Shown here piece by piece: positions 24,414-32,479 of a DNA stretch of 64,000 bases. Numbering within the stretch: position 1 is the stretch's first letter; every line of letters begins with the position of its first letter. Location: assembly GCF_001613425.1 (NCBI RefSeq), contig NZ_BDCI01000053.1, positions 22,374 through 86,373 on the forward strand. Reading direction: 5' to 3'. The position numbers were made by a program, and so were the translations under genes. The notes beneath the pieces are model-generated. The model saw only the letters and a list, made by a program, of their open reading frames with translations, was not told the DNA's origin and ran no database searches. This DNA comes from Nocardia vulneris. Its GTDB lineage: Bacteria; Actinomycetota; Actinomycetes; Mycobacteriales; Mycobacteriaceae.

Positions 24414-25175
24414 TCAGGCGTCGCGCTGGTTCACCAGAACCAGTGCGGCGCCGTAGACGATCGCCGTGAAGGCGGCGAAGTAGAGCAGGCTGCCCCACGG
24501 ACCCCAGTGCCAGTTGGCGCCGGAATCCGAGACGCTCAGGAAGTGGCTGGCGTTCTGGAACGGCAGGAACGGTCCCACGTTGCGCCCGAAGCTGCCGAAC
24601 GCGCCGAGCAGCGGCTCGATCAGCAGCGACCAGAGCACGATCAGCGAGATCGCGGCCGCGGACTGCCGGACCAGCACACCGACGCCGATCGCGACGGCGA
24701 TCATGAGGAAGGCGTAGATCGGGATGCCGTAGACCGCCCGCCACTGTCCGTCCAGGGCCAGATCGGCGTTCGAGGCCGAGCCCGCGATCGCCTTGGCCAC
24801 GCCGACGGCGAGGAAGGCCAGGATCGTGGTGAGCACGGCGCTGAAGACGCCGACCAGCGCGGTCTTGGTCAACAGCACCTTGGTGCGGTTGGGCACCGCC
24901 TGGAAGGTGGTCCGGATGACGCCGAAGCGGTACTCGCTGGTCACGGTCAACGCGGCCATGATCATCAGCACCATCACGCCGAACCCGACGACACCCGAGG
25001 TCGCGGTGCTCACGTCCAGATTCGGGGTGCCCTGCGCGGGCTCGTCCCCGGAGGACTTGACCACCAGGGAGAACAGCGCGGCGAGGCCGAGACCGAGGGC
25101 GACGACGACCGCCGAGCACCACCAGGGCGACCTGGTCGAGGTGAGCTTGATTCGTTCTGCTGCCAGCACGCCCAT
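24414..25175 (-). CDS. ABC transporter permease
   Basis: 253 residues with about six TM helices: WWCSAVVVALGLGLAALFSL, GVVGFGVMVLMIMAALTVT, VGVFSAVLTTILAFLAVGVA, AFLMIAVAIGVGVLV, ISLIVLWSLLIEPLLGAF and LYFAAFTAIVYGAALVLV. SEYRFGVIRTTFQAVPNR after TM2 is typical of ABC-2-like permeases of the type encoded beside bacitracin/lantibiotic-type exporters. The ATG at 25175 overlaps the ATPase stop as ATGA. It forms the membrane part of a two-gene exporter; the substrate is unknown. Confidence 0.88.
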   Translation of the reverse strand: MGVLAAERIKLTSTRSPWWCSAVVVALGLGLAALFSLVVKSSGDEPAQGTPNLDVSTATSGVVGFGVMVLMIMAALTVTSEYRFGVIRTTFQAVPNRTKVLLTKTALVGVFSAVLTTILAFLAVGVAKAIAGSASNADLALDGQWRAVYGIPIYAFLMIAVAIGVGVLVRQSAAAISLIVLWSLLIEPLLGAFGSFGRNVGPFLPFQNASHFLSVSDSGANWHWGPWGSLLYFAAFTAIVYGAALVLVNQRDA

Positions 25176-26119
25176 CAGAGCGCACCTCCCATCGCCTGGT
25201 CGAGGCCTTCGCCGTGGTACTGCACCGCGCCGCCGGTCATCCGCATGAACGCTTCCTCCAGCGAGGCGCGCTGCGGCGCGAGCTCGAACAGCGTGATGTC
25301 GTTCGCGCCGGCCAGCTTGCCGACCGCGTCGCTGGCCACCCCCGCCACGACGAGCGCGGGCCCGTCCTGGCCGCTGCCGTCTTCGCGCACGGTCATGCCG
25401 TTGGAGGTGAGCAGGCTGCGCAACTGGTCGAGCTGCGGACTGCGCACGCGCACCGACTGTTCGGAGGCACGCTCGATGAATTCCTGAGTGGTGGTGTCGG
25501 AGATCAGCTGTCCGCGCCCGATCACCACGAGGTGTTCGGCGGTCTGCGCCATCTCCGAGAGCAGGTGGCTGGAGACCAGCACGGTGCGGCCCTCGGCGGC
25601 CAGGCGCTGCATGAACCGGCGGATCCACAGGATGCCCTCCGGGTCGAGGCCGTTGACCGGCTCGTCGAACAGCAAAACCTGTGGGTCGCCGAGCAGCGCG
25701 CCGGCCAGGCCGAGCCGCTGCGACATGCCGAGCGAGAAACCGCCCGCGGTCTTGCCCGCCACCTCGGACAGGCCGACCAGTCGCAGCACCTCCTCCACCC
25801 GCGACTTCGGGATGTCGTTGGAGGCGGCCATCCACTCGAGGTGGGCGCGCGCCGAACGGTTCGGATGCACCCACTTGGCATCGAGCAGCGCGCCGACGGT
25901 GCGCAGCGGATGGTCCAGTTCCCGGTATGGCTTGCCCAAGATGTGCGCGGTCCCCGCGGTGGGCTTGTCCAGCCCGAGGATCATTCGCATCGTCGTCGAC
26001 TTACCGGCGCCGTTCGGGCCCAGGAACCCCGTCACCTGTCCGGGTCGAACGGTGAAGGAGAGATCCTGAACCGCGACGGTCTGCCCGTAGTGCTTGGTCA
26101 GCCCTCTCAGCTCGATCAT
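25175..26119 (-). CDS. ABC transporter ATP-binding protein
   Basis: 314 residues. Walker A is GPNGAGKSTTMRMILGL near residues 35-50, the signature is SLGMSQRLGLAGALLGDP, Walker B is VLLFDEPVNGLDPEG, and the switch His is in VLVSSHLLSEM. A C-terminal 90-residue extension is of the sort seen in ABC-2 drug/lantibiotic exporters. Together with the permease it should export a lipid, peptide or drug. Upstream lies a perfect 20-bp palindrome and a pair of 9-bp direct repeats, suggesting induction by a dedicated regulator not encoded next door. Confidence 0.92.
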   Translation of the reverse strand: MIELRGLTKHYGQTVAVQDLSFTVRPGQVTGFLGPNGAGKSTTMRMILGLDKPTAGTAHILGKPYRELDHPLRTVGALLDAKWVHPNRSARAHLEWMAASNDIPKSRVEEVLRLVGLSEVAGKTAGGFSLGMSQRLGLAGALLGDPQVLLFDEPVNGLDPEGILWIRRFMQRLAAEGRTVLVSSHLLSEMAQTAEHLVVIGRGQLISDTTTQEFIERASEQSVRVRSPQLDQLRSLLTSNGMTVREDGSGQDGPALVVAGVASDAVGKLAGANDITLFELAPQRASLEEAFMRMTGGAVQYHGEGLDQAMGGAL

Positions 26120-26175
26120 GACGACCAGCATTCCCGAAAATCAGGCGACGCGCGTCACTAGAAGGTGTCGATTTC

Positions 26176-26195
26176 GATCATCCTCGAGGATGATC
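26176..26195. promoter_or_regulatory. Perfect 20-bp palindrome upstream of the ABC exporter
   Basis: GATCATCCTCGAGGATGATC is self-complementary over all 20 bases and sits 57-76 bases before the ATPase start. With no loop it is more likely a protein-binding site than an RNA hairpin. Confidence 0.55.
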
Positions 26196-26197
26196 CA

Positions 26198-26228
26198 CAC
26201 CCTGACGAGCTGCTACCCGCACCCTGAC
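26198..26228 (-). promoter_or_regulatory. 9-bp direct repeats 22 bp apart
   Basis: GTCAGGGTG occurs twice on the minus strand (26220-26228 and 26198-26206), exactly 22 bp apart, upstream of the palindrome. Two helical turns of spacing suits a response-regulator-type tandem site. Confidence 0.4.
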
Positions 26229-26230
26229 AA

Positions 26231-26256
26231 ACCCCCGAAGATCACGTATCGGGGGT
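26231..26256 (-). terminator. Hairpin after thiG
   Basis: ACCCCCGA (26231-26238) pairs with TCGGGGGT (26249-26256), loop of 10, 24 bases past the thiG stop on the minus strand. Confidence 0.65.
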
Positions 26257-26279
26257 CATCCTGCAGAGATAGGCGCTGG

Positions 26280-27044
26280 TCAGAGCGCGGGTGAAGAGGC
26301 CTGCGCCCAGAACCGCTTCGGGATCCGGCCCGCCTGCCTGGCCAGGTATCCGGCCCGCACCGCGGCGGCCATCGCCTCGGCCATCAACTCCGGTTGACGC
26401 GCCCTGGTCACCGCGGTCGCCAGCAGCACCGCCGAGCAGCCCAGTTCCATGGCGAGCGCGGCGTCGCTCGCGGTGCCGATGCCCGCGTCCAGGATGACCG
26501 GGACCTTCGCCTCGGCGACGATCATCTCGATGTTGTGCGGGTTGCCGATGCCCAGGCCGGTGCCGATCGGCGCGCCGAGCGGCATCACCGCGACACAGCC
26601 CGCCTCCTCCAGCCGGCGCGCCAGGATCGGGTCGTCGCTGGTGTAGGGCAGCACGGTGAAGCCGTCGTCGACCAATTGTTCGGCGGCGGTGAGCAATTCG
26701 ACCGGATCGGGCAGCAGCGTGCGCTCGTCGGCGACCACCTCGAGCTTCACCCAGTCGGTGCCGAGCGCCTCCCGGGCCAGTTGCGCGGTGAGCACCGCCT
26801 CGGCCGCGGTGCGGCAGCCCGCCGTATTGGGCAGCGGCTGAATATCCAAGCGCTTCAACAGATCCAGCACGCCGGTGCCGCCCGCGGCATCCACCCGGCG
26901 CATGGCGACGGTGGTCAGCTCGGTGCCCGAGGCGACCAGCGCCTCCTCCAGCACCGCGAGGTTGTCCGCCCCGCCGGTGCCCATGATGAGCCGGGAACCG
27001 AACTCGCGGTCCGCGATGCGCAGCGGGGCGTATGCCTCAGCCAC
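26280..27044 (-). CDS. thiG: Thiazole synthase ThiG
   Basis: 254 residues of the TIM-barrel ThiG family: SRLIMGTGGADNLAVLEEAL, NTAGCRTAAEAVLTAQLARE, DWVKLEVVADERTLLPD with the Schiff-base Lys, MPLGAPIGTGLGIGNPHNIE and VPVILDAGIGTASDAALAME. It condenses DXP, the dehydroglycine made by ThiO and the sulfur carried by ThiS thiocarboxylate into the thiazole phosphate. The start is GTG at 27044, 8 bases inside thiS. It is the last gene of thiO-thiS-thiG. Confidence 0.96.
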   Translation of the reverse strand: MAEAYAPLRIADREFGSRLIMGTGGADNLAVLEEALVASGTELTTVAMRRVDAAGGTGVLDLLKRLDIQPLPNTAGCRTAAEAVLTAQLAREALGTDWVKLEVVADERTLLPDPVELLTAAEQLVDDGFTVLPYTSDDPILARRLEEAGCVAVMPLGAPIGTGLGIGNPHNIEMIVAEAKVPVILDAGIGTASDAALAMELGCSAVLLATAVTRARQPELMAEAMAAAVRAGYLARQAGRIPKRFWAQASSPAL

Positions 27045-27255
27045 CCTGGACCGCCGTGAGCACCTCGATCTGCCAGCCCCGCCCGACCGGTTCGTCCCAG
27101 CGGGACTTGGGGAACACCGCGCCGTCCACCGCGAGCGCGATGCCCTGACAGGGCAGCTCGAGGCGGCTCAGCAACTCACGCACGGTGAGGGTCTCGGCGA
27201 ACTCGTGATCGGTACCGTTCACGGTGACGCCGATGGGGACGGATGTCGAAGTCAT
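27037..27255 (-). CDS. thiS: Sulfur carrier protein ThiS
   Basis: 72 residues with the ubiquitin-like fold. VTVNGTDHEFAETLTVRELL, GIALAVDGAVFPKSRWDE and the C-terminal Gly-Gly that is adenylated and thiocarboxylated are all present. It donates sulfur to ThiG. AGGAGG lies 5 bases before the ATG at 27255; the ATG overlaps the thiO stop as ATGA and its own 3' end overlaps thiG by 8 bases. Confidence 0.95.
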   Translation of the reverse strand: MTSTSVPIGVTVNGTDHEFAETLTVRELLSRLELPCQGIALAVDGAVFPKSRWDEPVGRGWQIEVLTAVQGG

Positions 27256-28346
27256 CGAACTCCTCCTGCGGATGACAAGGACGGCGGGTGAGCCGTCGAA
27301 AAGCGTTGCGGGTCGGCGTGTTCCGCCTCGGGCAACGGGGTTCCGGCGAGCTGGGCGAGCACCGCGTCCACGGTCAGCGGCATGGTGAGCATGCCGTTGC
27401 GGCCGTGGCCGGTGGCCGCGATGATCCGGTCGGTGAGCCTGCCGAGCAGCGGCAGGTTGTCCGGTGTGCCGGGGCGCGCGCCGGCGCTCGCCTCGGCCAG
27501 CTCGTATTCGCCGATGCTCGGGAATATCGCCTCGGCGTCGGCGATCAGATCGCGGACCCCGGCGACGGTCACCGTCGTGTCGAAACCCGCCTCGTATTGG
27601 GTTGCGCCGACCACGATTCCGTCGGCGCGCGGGACCAGGTACACCGCCCGGCCGTGCACCCTGGCCCGGATCACCCGCTGCGGCGCGGGCGCCACGCCGG
27701 GCCGCTGCCGCAGCCGCAGGATCTCGCCCTTGACCGGGCGGACCGGCAGCCCGGGCCACAGCCGGGCCGAGGCGGCGCCGGCGGCGAGCACGATCTGATC
27801 GTGGTCGAGTGCGTCGAGCGAGTCGACCGATTCGGCGCGGATCCGCACCCCGGCGGCCTCGGCCGCCTGGCGCAATCCGGCCACCAGCCGTCGATTGTCG
27901 ATCGCGGGCTCGGCGGGCGCGTGCAGTCCGGCACGCACCGTGCGCGCCAACGACGGCTCCAGCGCGCGGACGCCCGCGCGATCCAGCAGCCGCAGGTCGT
28001 GGCCGCGGCCGCCGACCCAGTCCGCCACGGTGCGCAGGTCCGCGACGTCGGCGGCATCGAGCGCGACGGTCAGGGTCGCATCGGCCACCAGGACCGTTAC
28101 CCCGGTGGCGGCCTCGATCCGGGCGGCGAACTCGGGCCAGCGGGCCAGTGCGGCGGCGCCGAAATCGAGCACCCGATCCTCGCCGGGCCAGCCTTCCGAC
28201 AGCGGAGCGAGCATCCCGCCCGCCACCCAGGAGGCCCCGGATCCGACGGCGGGATCGAACAGGGTGACCGACCAGCCGGCCTCGGCGGCCCGACAGGCCA
28301 CGCCGAGTCCGATGACGCCGCCACCGACGACGGCCAGCGTCCGCAT
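27252..28346 (-). CDS. thiO: Glycine oxidase ThiO
   Basis: 364 residues. An FAD Rossmann start, TLAVVGGGVIGLGVACRAAE, is followed by GASWVAGGMLAPLSEGWPG, the DAO-family DGIVVGATQYEAGFDT segment and the C-terminal ATGHGRNGMLTMPLTV. It oxidises glycine to dehydroglycine for ThiG. The ATG at 28346 is chosen because the Rossmann motif starts at residue 4 and AGGTGG lies upstream. It begins the thiO-thiS-thiG operon and diverges from thiE. I see no CTGAGA/THI-box elements in the shared upstream region. Confidence 0.93.
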   Translation of the reverse strand: MRTLAVVGGGVIGLGVACRAAEAGWSVTLFDPAVGSGASWVAGGMLAPLSEGWPGEDRVLDFGAAALARWPEFAARIEAATGVTVLVADATLTVALDAADVADLRTVADWVGGRGHDLRLLDRAGVRALEPSLARTVRAGLHAPAEPAIDNRRLVAGLRQAAEAAGVRIRAESVDSLDALDHDQIVLAAGAASARLWPGLPVRPVKGEILRLRQRPGVAPAPQRVIRARVHGRAVYLVPRADGIVVGATQYEAGFDTTVTVAGVRDLIADAEAIFPSIGEYELAEASAGARPGTPDNLPLLGRLTDRIIAATGHGRNGMLTMPLTVDAVLAQLAGTPLPEAEHADPQRFSTAHPPSLSSAGGVR

Positions 28347-28515
28347 CCGTTCCACCTGCCTTTGTATCTGGTCGGCGACGTTCCGGGCGCCTTCCTGGTC
28401 ACCCGCGCCCGAACTCCGGCGGGCCGCCGTGCGCGGCCATCGCGCGAGCGGCCGGCGGGCCCGGCGCTCGTGCCGCCGTTCGCTTCCCCACGGTAGCGCG
28501 GCTACGGTCGAAGGC

Positions 28516-29214
28516 GTGCAACCGTCCCACCCCAATCGACCCGCATCGCCCAGGGAGCGCTTGGCCACCGCTCGGCTCTATCTCTGTACCGACGCCCGGC
28601 GGGAAAAGGGCGACCTCGCCAAGTTCGCCGAAGCCGCGCTCGCGGGTGGGGTCGACATCATCCAGCTCCGCGACAAGGGTTCGCCCGGCGAGGCGAAGTT
28701 CGGTCCGCTGGAGGCACGGGCCGAGCTCGGCGCGCTGGCCGAACTGAAGGCCGCGGCCCGCAGGCACGGCGCGCTGGTCGCGGTGAACGACCGCGCCGAT
28801 ATCGCGCTGGCCGCCGGCGCCGACATCCTGCACCTCGGGCAGGGCGATCTGCCGCCCTGGTACGCCCGCCGCATCCTGGGCCAGGACGTGGTGATCGGCC
28901 GCTCCACGCACAACCGCGCACAGGCCGGTCTCGCCGCGATCGACGAGCACATCGACTACTTCTGCACCGGCCCGGTGTACGCGACACCGACCAAGCCGGG
29001 CCGCCAGGCCGCGGGCATCGACCTGGTCCGGTCCACCTCCGACGCCCACCCGACCCGGCCCTGGTTCGCGATCGGCGGCATCGACGCGCACAACCTGCCG
29101 GAGGTGCTCGGCGCGGGCGCGACCCGCATCGTGGTGGTCCGCGCGATCACCGCGGCCGACGATCCGCAATCGGCGGCCCGAGCTCTGAAGACCGCGCTCC
29201 TCGCGAACGCCTGA
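28516..29214 (+). CDS. thiE: Thiamine-phosphate synthase ThiE
   Basis: 232 residues of the (beta/alpha)8 ThiE fold: ARLYLCTDARREKGDLAKFA, GGVDIIQLRDKGSPGE (pyrophosphate site), VAVNDRADIALAAGADILHLGQGDLP, VIGRSTHNRAQA, YFCTGPVYATPTKPGR and FAIGGIDAHNLPEVLGAGA. It joins HMP-PP and thiazole phosphate to thiamine phosphate. The GTG at 28516 follows a TACGGT -10 (28503-28508) by 7 bases, so a leaderless start is likely. It diverges from thiOSG and converges on the NUDIX gene, the same order as around thiE in mycobacteria. Confidence 0.95.
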   Translation: MQPSHPNRPASPRERLATARLYLCTDARREKGDLAKFAEAALAGGVDIIQLRDKGSPGEAKFGPLEARAELGALAELKAAARRHGALVAVNDRADIALAAGADILHLGQGDLPPWYARRILGQDVVIGRSTHNRAQAGLAAIDEHIDYFCTGPVYATPTKPGRQAAGIDLVRSTSDAHPTRPWFAIGGIDAHNLPEVLGAGATRIVVVRAITAADDPQSAARALKTALLANA

Positions 29215-29260
29215 CCGCTCGAACAGCGTGCGGCGGTGGCAGTTCCGATGCTCGGCACCC

Positions 29261-29926
29261 TCAGGAGAGCACTTGGCCCCTGGTGAGCGACAGCACGGTG
29301 CCCGCCGCCGCGTCGTCGGACGGGGCGTCGGTGATGCGTGCGCAGTCACCGGGGCCGTCGGGATCGGTGTGCAACCAGAAGAAGCCGCGGGCCGCGAGGT
29401 CGACGGTGCGCGGCAGCGCCGCGGCGACGGCCCGGTCCTCGTCGAGTTCCTCGAGGCAGATCCGGGCCGGCGCGGCACGCAGGCCGGGCCAGGCGGCGGC
29501 GAAGCCCGGATGCAGCAGCCGCGCTTCGACCTCGGCCTCCGGAATCCAGGCGAGTTCGGAACTCTCGCGGTTGCGGCTGGTCGGCAGCGTGCGGCCGGCG
29601 TCGGCGATCACCGTCGTGTAGGTCCAGCCGCTCTGTGCGGCCGCGGTCACCCGCTCGCTGCGCACCCGGACATCGGCGGGATCGATGCCCGCTTCCTCCC
29701 AGGCCTCGCGCACCGCGGCGTGCACCGGGGTCTCGTGACTGTCCCGGGCGCCGCCGGGCAGGGCCCAGGTGCCGCCCTGATGACTCCACGCCGCCCGATG
29801 CTGCATCAGCACCGCCGAGCCGCCGTCGGTGAGCGGCGCGCGCAGCAGCAGCCCCGCGGCGCCGAAGCGGCCCCAGTGTTTCAATCCGTCGGGCCCCCGC
29901 GACCACCCGTCACCGTCACCACGCAT
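29261..29926 (-). CDS. mutT3: NUDIX hydrolase, MutT3-like
   Basis: 221 residues. The NUDIX box GGARDSHETPVHAAVREAWEEAGI fits GX5EX7REUXEEXGU and binds the metal for pyrophosphate cleavage. RAAWSHQGGTWALPGG precedes it. The position next to thiE matches M. tuberculosis mutT3 (Rv0413), credited there with oxidised-nucleotide hydrolysis; the symbol rests on synteny and family, not on a specific motif. The last 80 residues are a less conserved extension (FFWLHTDPDGPGDCARITDA). It is divergent from glnX. Confidence 0.85.
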   Translation of the reverse strand: MRGDGDGWSRGPDGLKHWGRFGAAGLLLRAPLTDGGSAVLMQHRAAWSHQGGTWALPGGARDSHETPVHAAVREAWEEAGIDPADVRVRSERVTAAAQSGWTYTTVIADAGRTLPTSRNRESSELAWIPEAEVEARLLHPGFAAAWPGLRAAPARICLEELDEDRAVAAALPRTVDLAARGFFWLHTDPDGPGDCARITDAPSDDAAAGTVLSLTRGQVLS

Positions 29927-30016
29927 CTCGTACCCATCTTCATCCAGCCGTCCCCGGACCTACCGCTGACTGCCAACCAGGGGTATTTCACACGCCACGG
30001 CGCCACTACGACCACA

Positions 30017-30022
30017 ATAAAC
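30017..30022 (+). promoter_or_regulatory. Candidate -10 box of the glnX-glnH-pknG operon
   Basis: TAAACT in an A-rich island 86 bases before the glnX ATG. No clear -35 was seen. It would give a 5' leader of roughly 80 bases that includes the palindrome at 30047-30062. Confidence 0.35.
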
Positions 30023-30046
30023 TCCGCACCAGCACACGCGGAGCGA

Positions 30047-30062
30047 TCGACCGGTCGGTCGA
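30047..30062. promoter_or_regulatory. 16-bp palindrome in the glnX leader
   Basis: TCGACCG and CGGTCGA flank GT. It lies about 45 bases before the glnX ATG and downstream of the candidate -10, a position suited to a repressor site or an RNA hairpin. Confidence 0.4.
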
Positions 30063-30107
30063 ACCGTCGAGAAATCCGCGGATACGGCCCAGACTGAGGA
30101 GGTGGAC

Positions 30108-31496
30108 ATGGCTCGAACCGGGCAGACAACGACAGCACTACGACCGTCGTCGATCGCCGAGCCGGCCGCTGCGGACAGTCCGGCGGCCCTGCGGGTCGCG
30201 CTCGTGCGCGAACAGTTCGACCCCGCCCGGCTGCGACTGTTCGCCCGCTCCTCGCCCGGCCGGTTGATCGCGATCGGACTGCTGCTCATCACATTGTGTG
30301 TGGCCGCGGGCTGGGTGACCGGCGCGACCGTGGGCGACCGGCAGCAGGCACTCACTGTCCTGCTCGACGACACCGAACCGGATTCCTACTCCGCGCACCG
30401 CCTCTACACCTCGCTGTCCATCGCCGACGCCGCGGCGAGCACCGCGTTCATCGCGGGCGGGCTGGAGCCGCAGACGGTGCGCGATCGCTATACCCAGGCG
30501 ATCGGTGAGGCGGCCGCGGAACTGGTCGCGCAGACCGGCCACACCCGGGGCGCCGGGGCGGGCGTGGCCGACACGACCGACACGAACCTCCGGATCGGAA
30601 TTGCCACCCGGTTGCCGGTGTACACGGGCCTCATCGAGACCGCGCGGACCAACAACCGCAGCGGTTATCCGGTCGGCGGCGCGTATCTGAGCGAAGCGTC
30701 CAACCAGATGCAGACCGATGTGCTGCCGATGGCCGAGGAACTTCAGAACCGGCGTTCGGCGGCGGTGACCGAGGCCCAGCGCAACCATGTCCGGCCCCCG
30801 TGGACCGCGATCGTGCTGCTGATCCTCGCGCTGACGGCGTTGGTGTGGGCGCAGTTCGATCTCGCGAAGCGCTGGCGCCGGGTGCTCAACCCCGGGCTGC
30901 TGCTCGCCTCGGCGGCGGTGGTCGTGCTGCTGGTGTGGACCGTGGTCGCGGGCGCGATCTCGGCCACCTCGATGATTCGCGCCCGCGACGACGGCGCGGT
31001 GCCCGCCTCGCGGCTGACCGAGAGCCGGATCCTGGCCCAGCAGGCCCGCTCCGCGGAAACGCTGAAACTGGCCCGCCGCGATGCCACCGGCGACTACGAC
31101 CGCACCTTCGACGCGAACATCGCCCGCCTCGCCGACCTGCTCGGCGGGTATCCGAGTTCCGCGCCCGCCGCCGAAGACGTGCGCAATGCCGTTCCGGCAC
31201 TGTCCCGTTGGCGGGTCGCACACCAGCGGATGAACGACACCCTGGCCCGCGGCGACTTCAACGGTGCGGCGACGGTGGCGACCGGCCCGGGCGCGGCCGA
31301 CGCCGCGGCGCAGGTCGAGGCGCTGGACAGCGCACTGGAAAAGGGCATCGACAAGACGCGTAATACGTTACGGGACAAGATATTCCGCGCCGCCTGGGTG
31401 CTCGACTTCATGGGCCCCGGGGCGTTGCTGCTCGGCATCGTGGCCGCGGGCTGCGTCGGAATCGGCCTCTGGCCTCGATTACGGGAGTACCGATGA
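30108..31496 (+). CDS. glnX: GlnX-like transmembrane signalling protein
   Basis: 462 residues. TM1 is near residues 50-72 (LIAIGLLLITLCVAAGWVTG), then an extracytoplasmic helical domain (LYTSLSIADAAASTAFIAGG), TM2 and TM3 near 232-287, a second helical loop domain (SRILAQQARSAETLKLARRD) and TM4 near 432-455. In mycobacteria this protein (Rv0412c) links the periplasmic amino-acid binding protein GlnH to cytosolic PknG. GGAGG lies 5 bases before the ATG at 30108. Its stop overlaps the glnH start as ATGA. The role is taken from the conserved three-gene order. Confidence 0.85.
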   Translation: MARTGQTTTALRPSSIAEPAAADSPAALRVALVREQFDPARLRLFARSSPGRLIAIGLLLITLCVAAGWVTGATVGDRQQALTVLLDDTEPDSYSAHRLYTSLSIADAAASTAFIAGGLEPQTVRDRYTQAIGEAAAELVAQTGHTRGAGAGVADTTDTNLRIGIATRLPVYTGLIETARTNNRSGYPVGGAYLSEASNQMQTDVLPMAEELQNRRSAAVTEAQRNHVRPPWTAIVLLILALTALVWAQFDLAKRWRRVLNPGLLLASAAVVVLLVWTVVAGAISATSMIRARDDGAVPASRLTESRILAQQARSAETLKLARRDATGDYDRTFDANIARLADLLGGYPSSAPAAEDVRNAVPALSRWRVAHQRMNDTLARGDFNGAATVATGPGAADAAAQVEALDSALEKGIDKTRNTLRDKIFRAAWVLDFMGPGALLLGIVAAGCVGIGLWPRLREYR

Positions 31497-32473
31497 GACC
31501 CGGCCGCGGCCTGCTCGCCGCCACGCTCGCCGCCGTCGCGCTGCTCGGCGGTTGTACGAGCCAACCCGCCGCACCCTTGCCGACCAACACGACCAAGTAC
31601 ACCGAACCGCCCTATCCGGCCAAAGCCATTCCGGTACTGACGGATTCGCCGTTCTCCTCGGACAAGGCGCCGCAATGCGGCGACCCGACATTGAGCCTGC
31701 GCCCCACCGGCGCCGCGGCCGGGGCACGCGGTCCGAGCATCGACGCGATCCGGGCCCGCGGTCGCCTGCTCGTCGGATTGGACGCGGGCAGTAACCTTTT
31801 CAGCTTCCGCGACCCGATCACCGGGTCCATCGTCGGCTTCGACTCCGATATCGCCCGCGAGGTCGCGCGCGATCTGCTCGGCAGCCCGGACCTGGTCGAG
31901 TACCGGATGCTCGGCTCCGCCGACCGGGAGATCGCCCTGCAGAGCCACGATGTGGACATCGTGGCCAAGACCATGACGATCACCTGTGAGCGGCGGCAGC
32001 GGGTCACCTTCTCCACCGTTTATCTGCACTCCTATCAGCGGGTGCTCGCGTTCAAGAACTCCGGGATCAACGGTGTCGGCGATCTGGCGGGTAAGCGGGT
32101 GTGCGTGGTGCGCGGCACCACGTCGCTGGATCGCATCCGCGTGCAGCAGCCCGCCGCCACCATTCTCACCGTGCCCAACTGGGCCGACTGCCTGGTCGTG
32201 CTGCAGCAGGGCCAGGTCGACGCGGTGACCACCGACGACTCCATCCTCGCCGGATTGGCCGCACAGGACCCCTACACGCAGGTGGTCGGCGACAAGATCA
32301 GCGTGGAGCCGTACGGCATCGGCATCCCCAAGGGCGACGACGACCTGGTGCGGTTCGTGAACGGCACCCTGGAGCGCATTCGCAACGACGGGACCTGGGA
32401 TCGCTTCTACCGCCAGTGGTTGTCCGTCCTCGGTCCGTCGCCCGGTCCGCCCGCACCGAACTACCTGGACTGA
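31493..32473 (+). CDS. glnH: GlnH, amino-acid-binding lipoprotein
   Basis: 326 residues. A lipoprotein signal ends in LLGGC with Cys21 as the lipidated residue. The mature part is a periplasmic binding fold of the amino-acid type: GRLLVGLDAGSNLFSFRDPI, GFDSDIAREVARDL, DVDIVAKTMTITCERRQRVTFS, VYLHSYQRVLAFKNSGI, GKRVCVVRGTTSLDRIR and QVDAVTTDDSILAGL. In mycobacteria GlnH senses Asp/Asn/Glu and signals through GlnX to PknG rather than feeding a transporter; no ABC permease gene is present here either. Confidence 0.92.
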   Translation: MRPGRGLLAATLAAVALLGGCTSQPAAPLPTNTTKYTEPPYPAKAIPVLTDSPFSSDKAPQCGDPTLSLRPTGAAAGARGPSIDAIRARGRLLVGLDAGSNLFSFRDPITGSIVGFDSDIAREVARDLLGSPDLVEYRMLGSADREIALQSHDVDIVAKTMTITCERRQRVTFSTVYLHSYQRVLAFKNSGINGVGDLAGKRVCVVRGTTSLDRIRVQQPAATILTVPNWADCLVVLQQGQVDAVTTDDSILAGLAAQDPYTQVVGDKISVEPYGIGIPKGDDDLVRFVNGTLERIRNDGTWDRFYRQWLSVLGPSPGPPAPNYLD

Positions 32474-32479
32474 CCGCCG

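Noticed and set aside
28347..28515. TPP riboswitch between thiO and thiE
   Set aside because: The CTGAGA and ACCTGATC blocks are missing on both strands.
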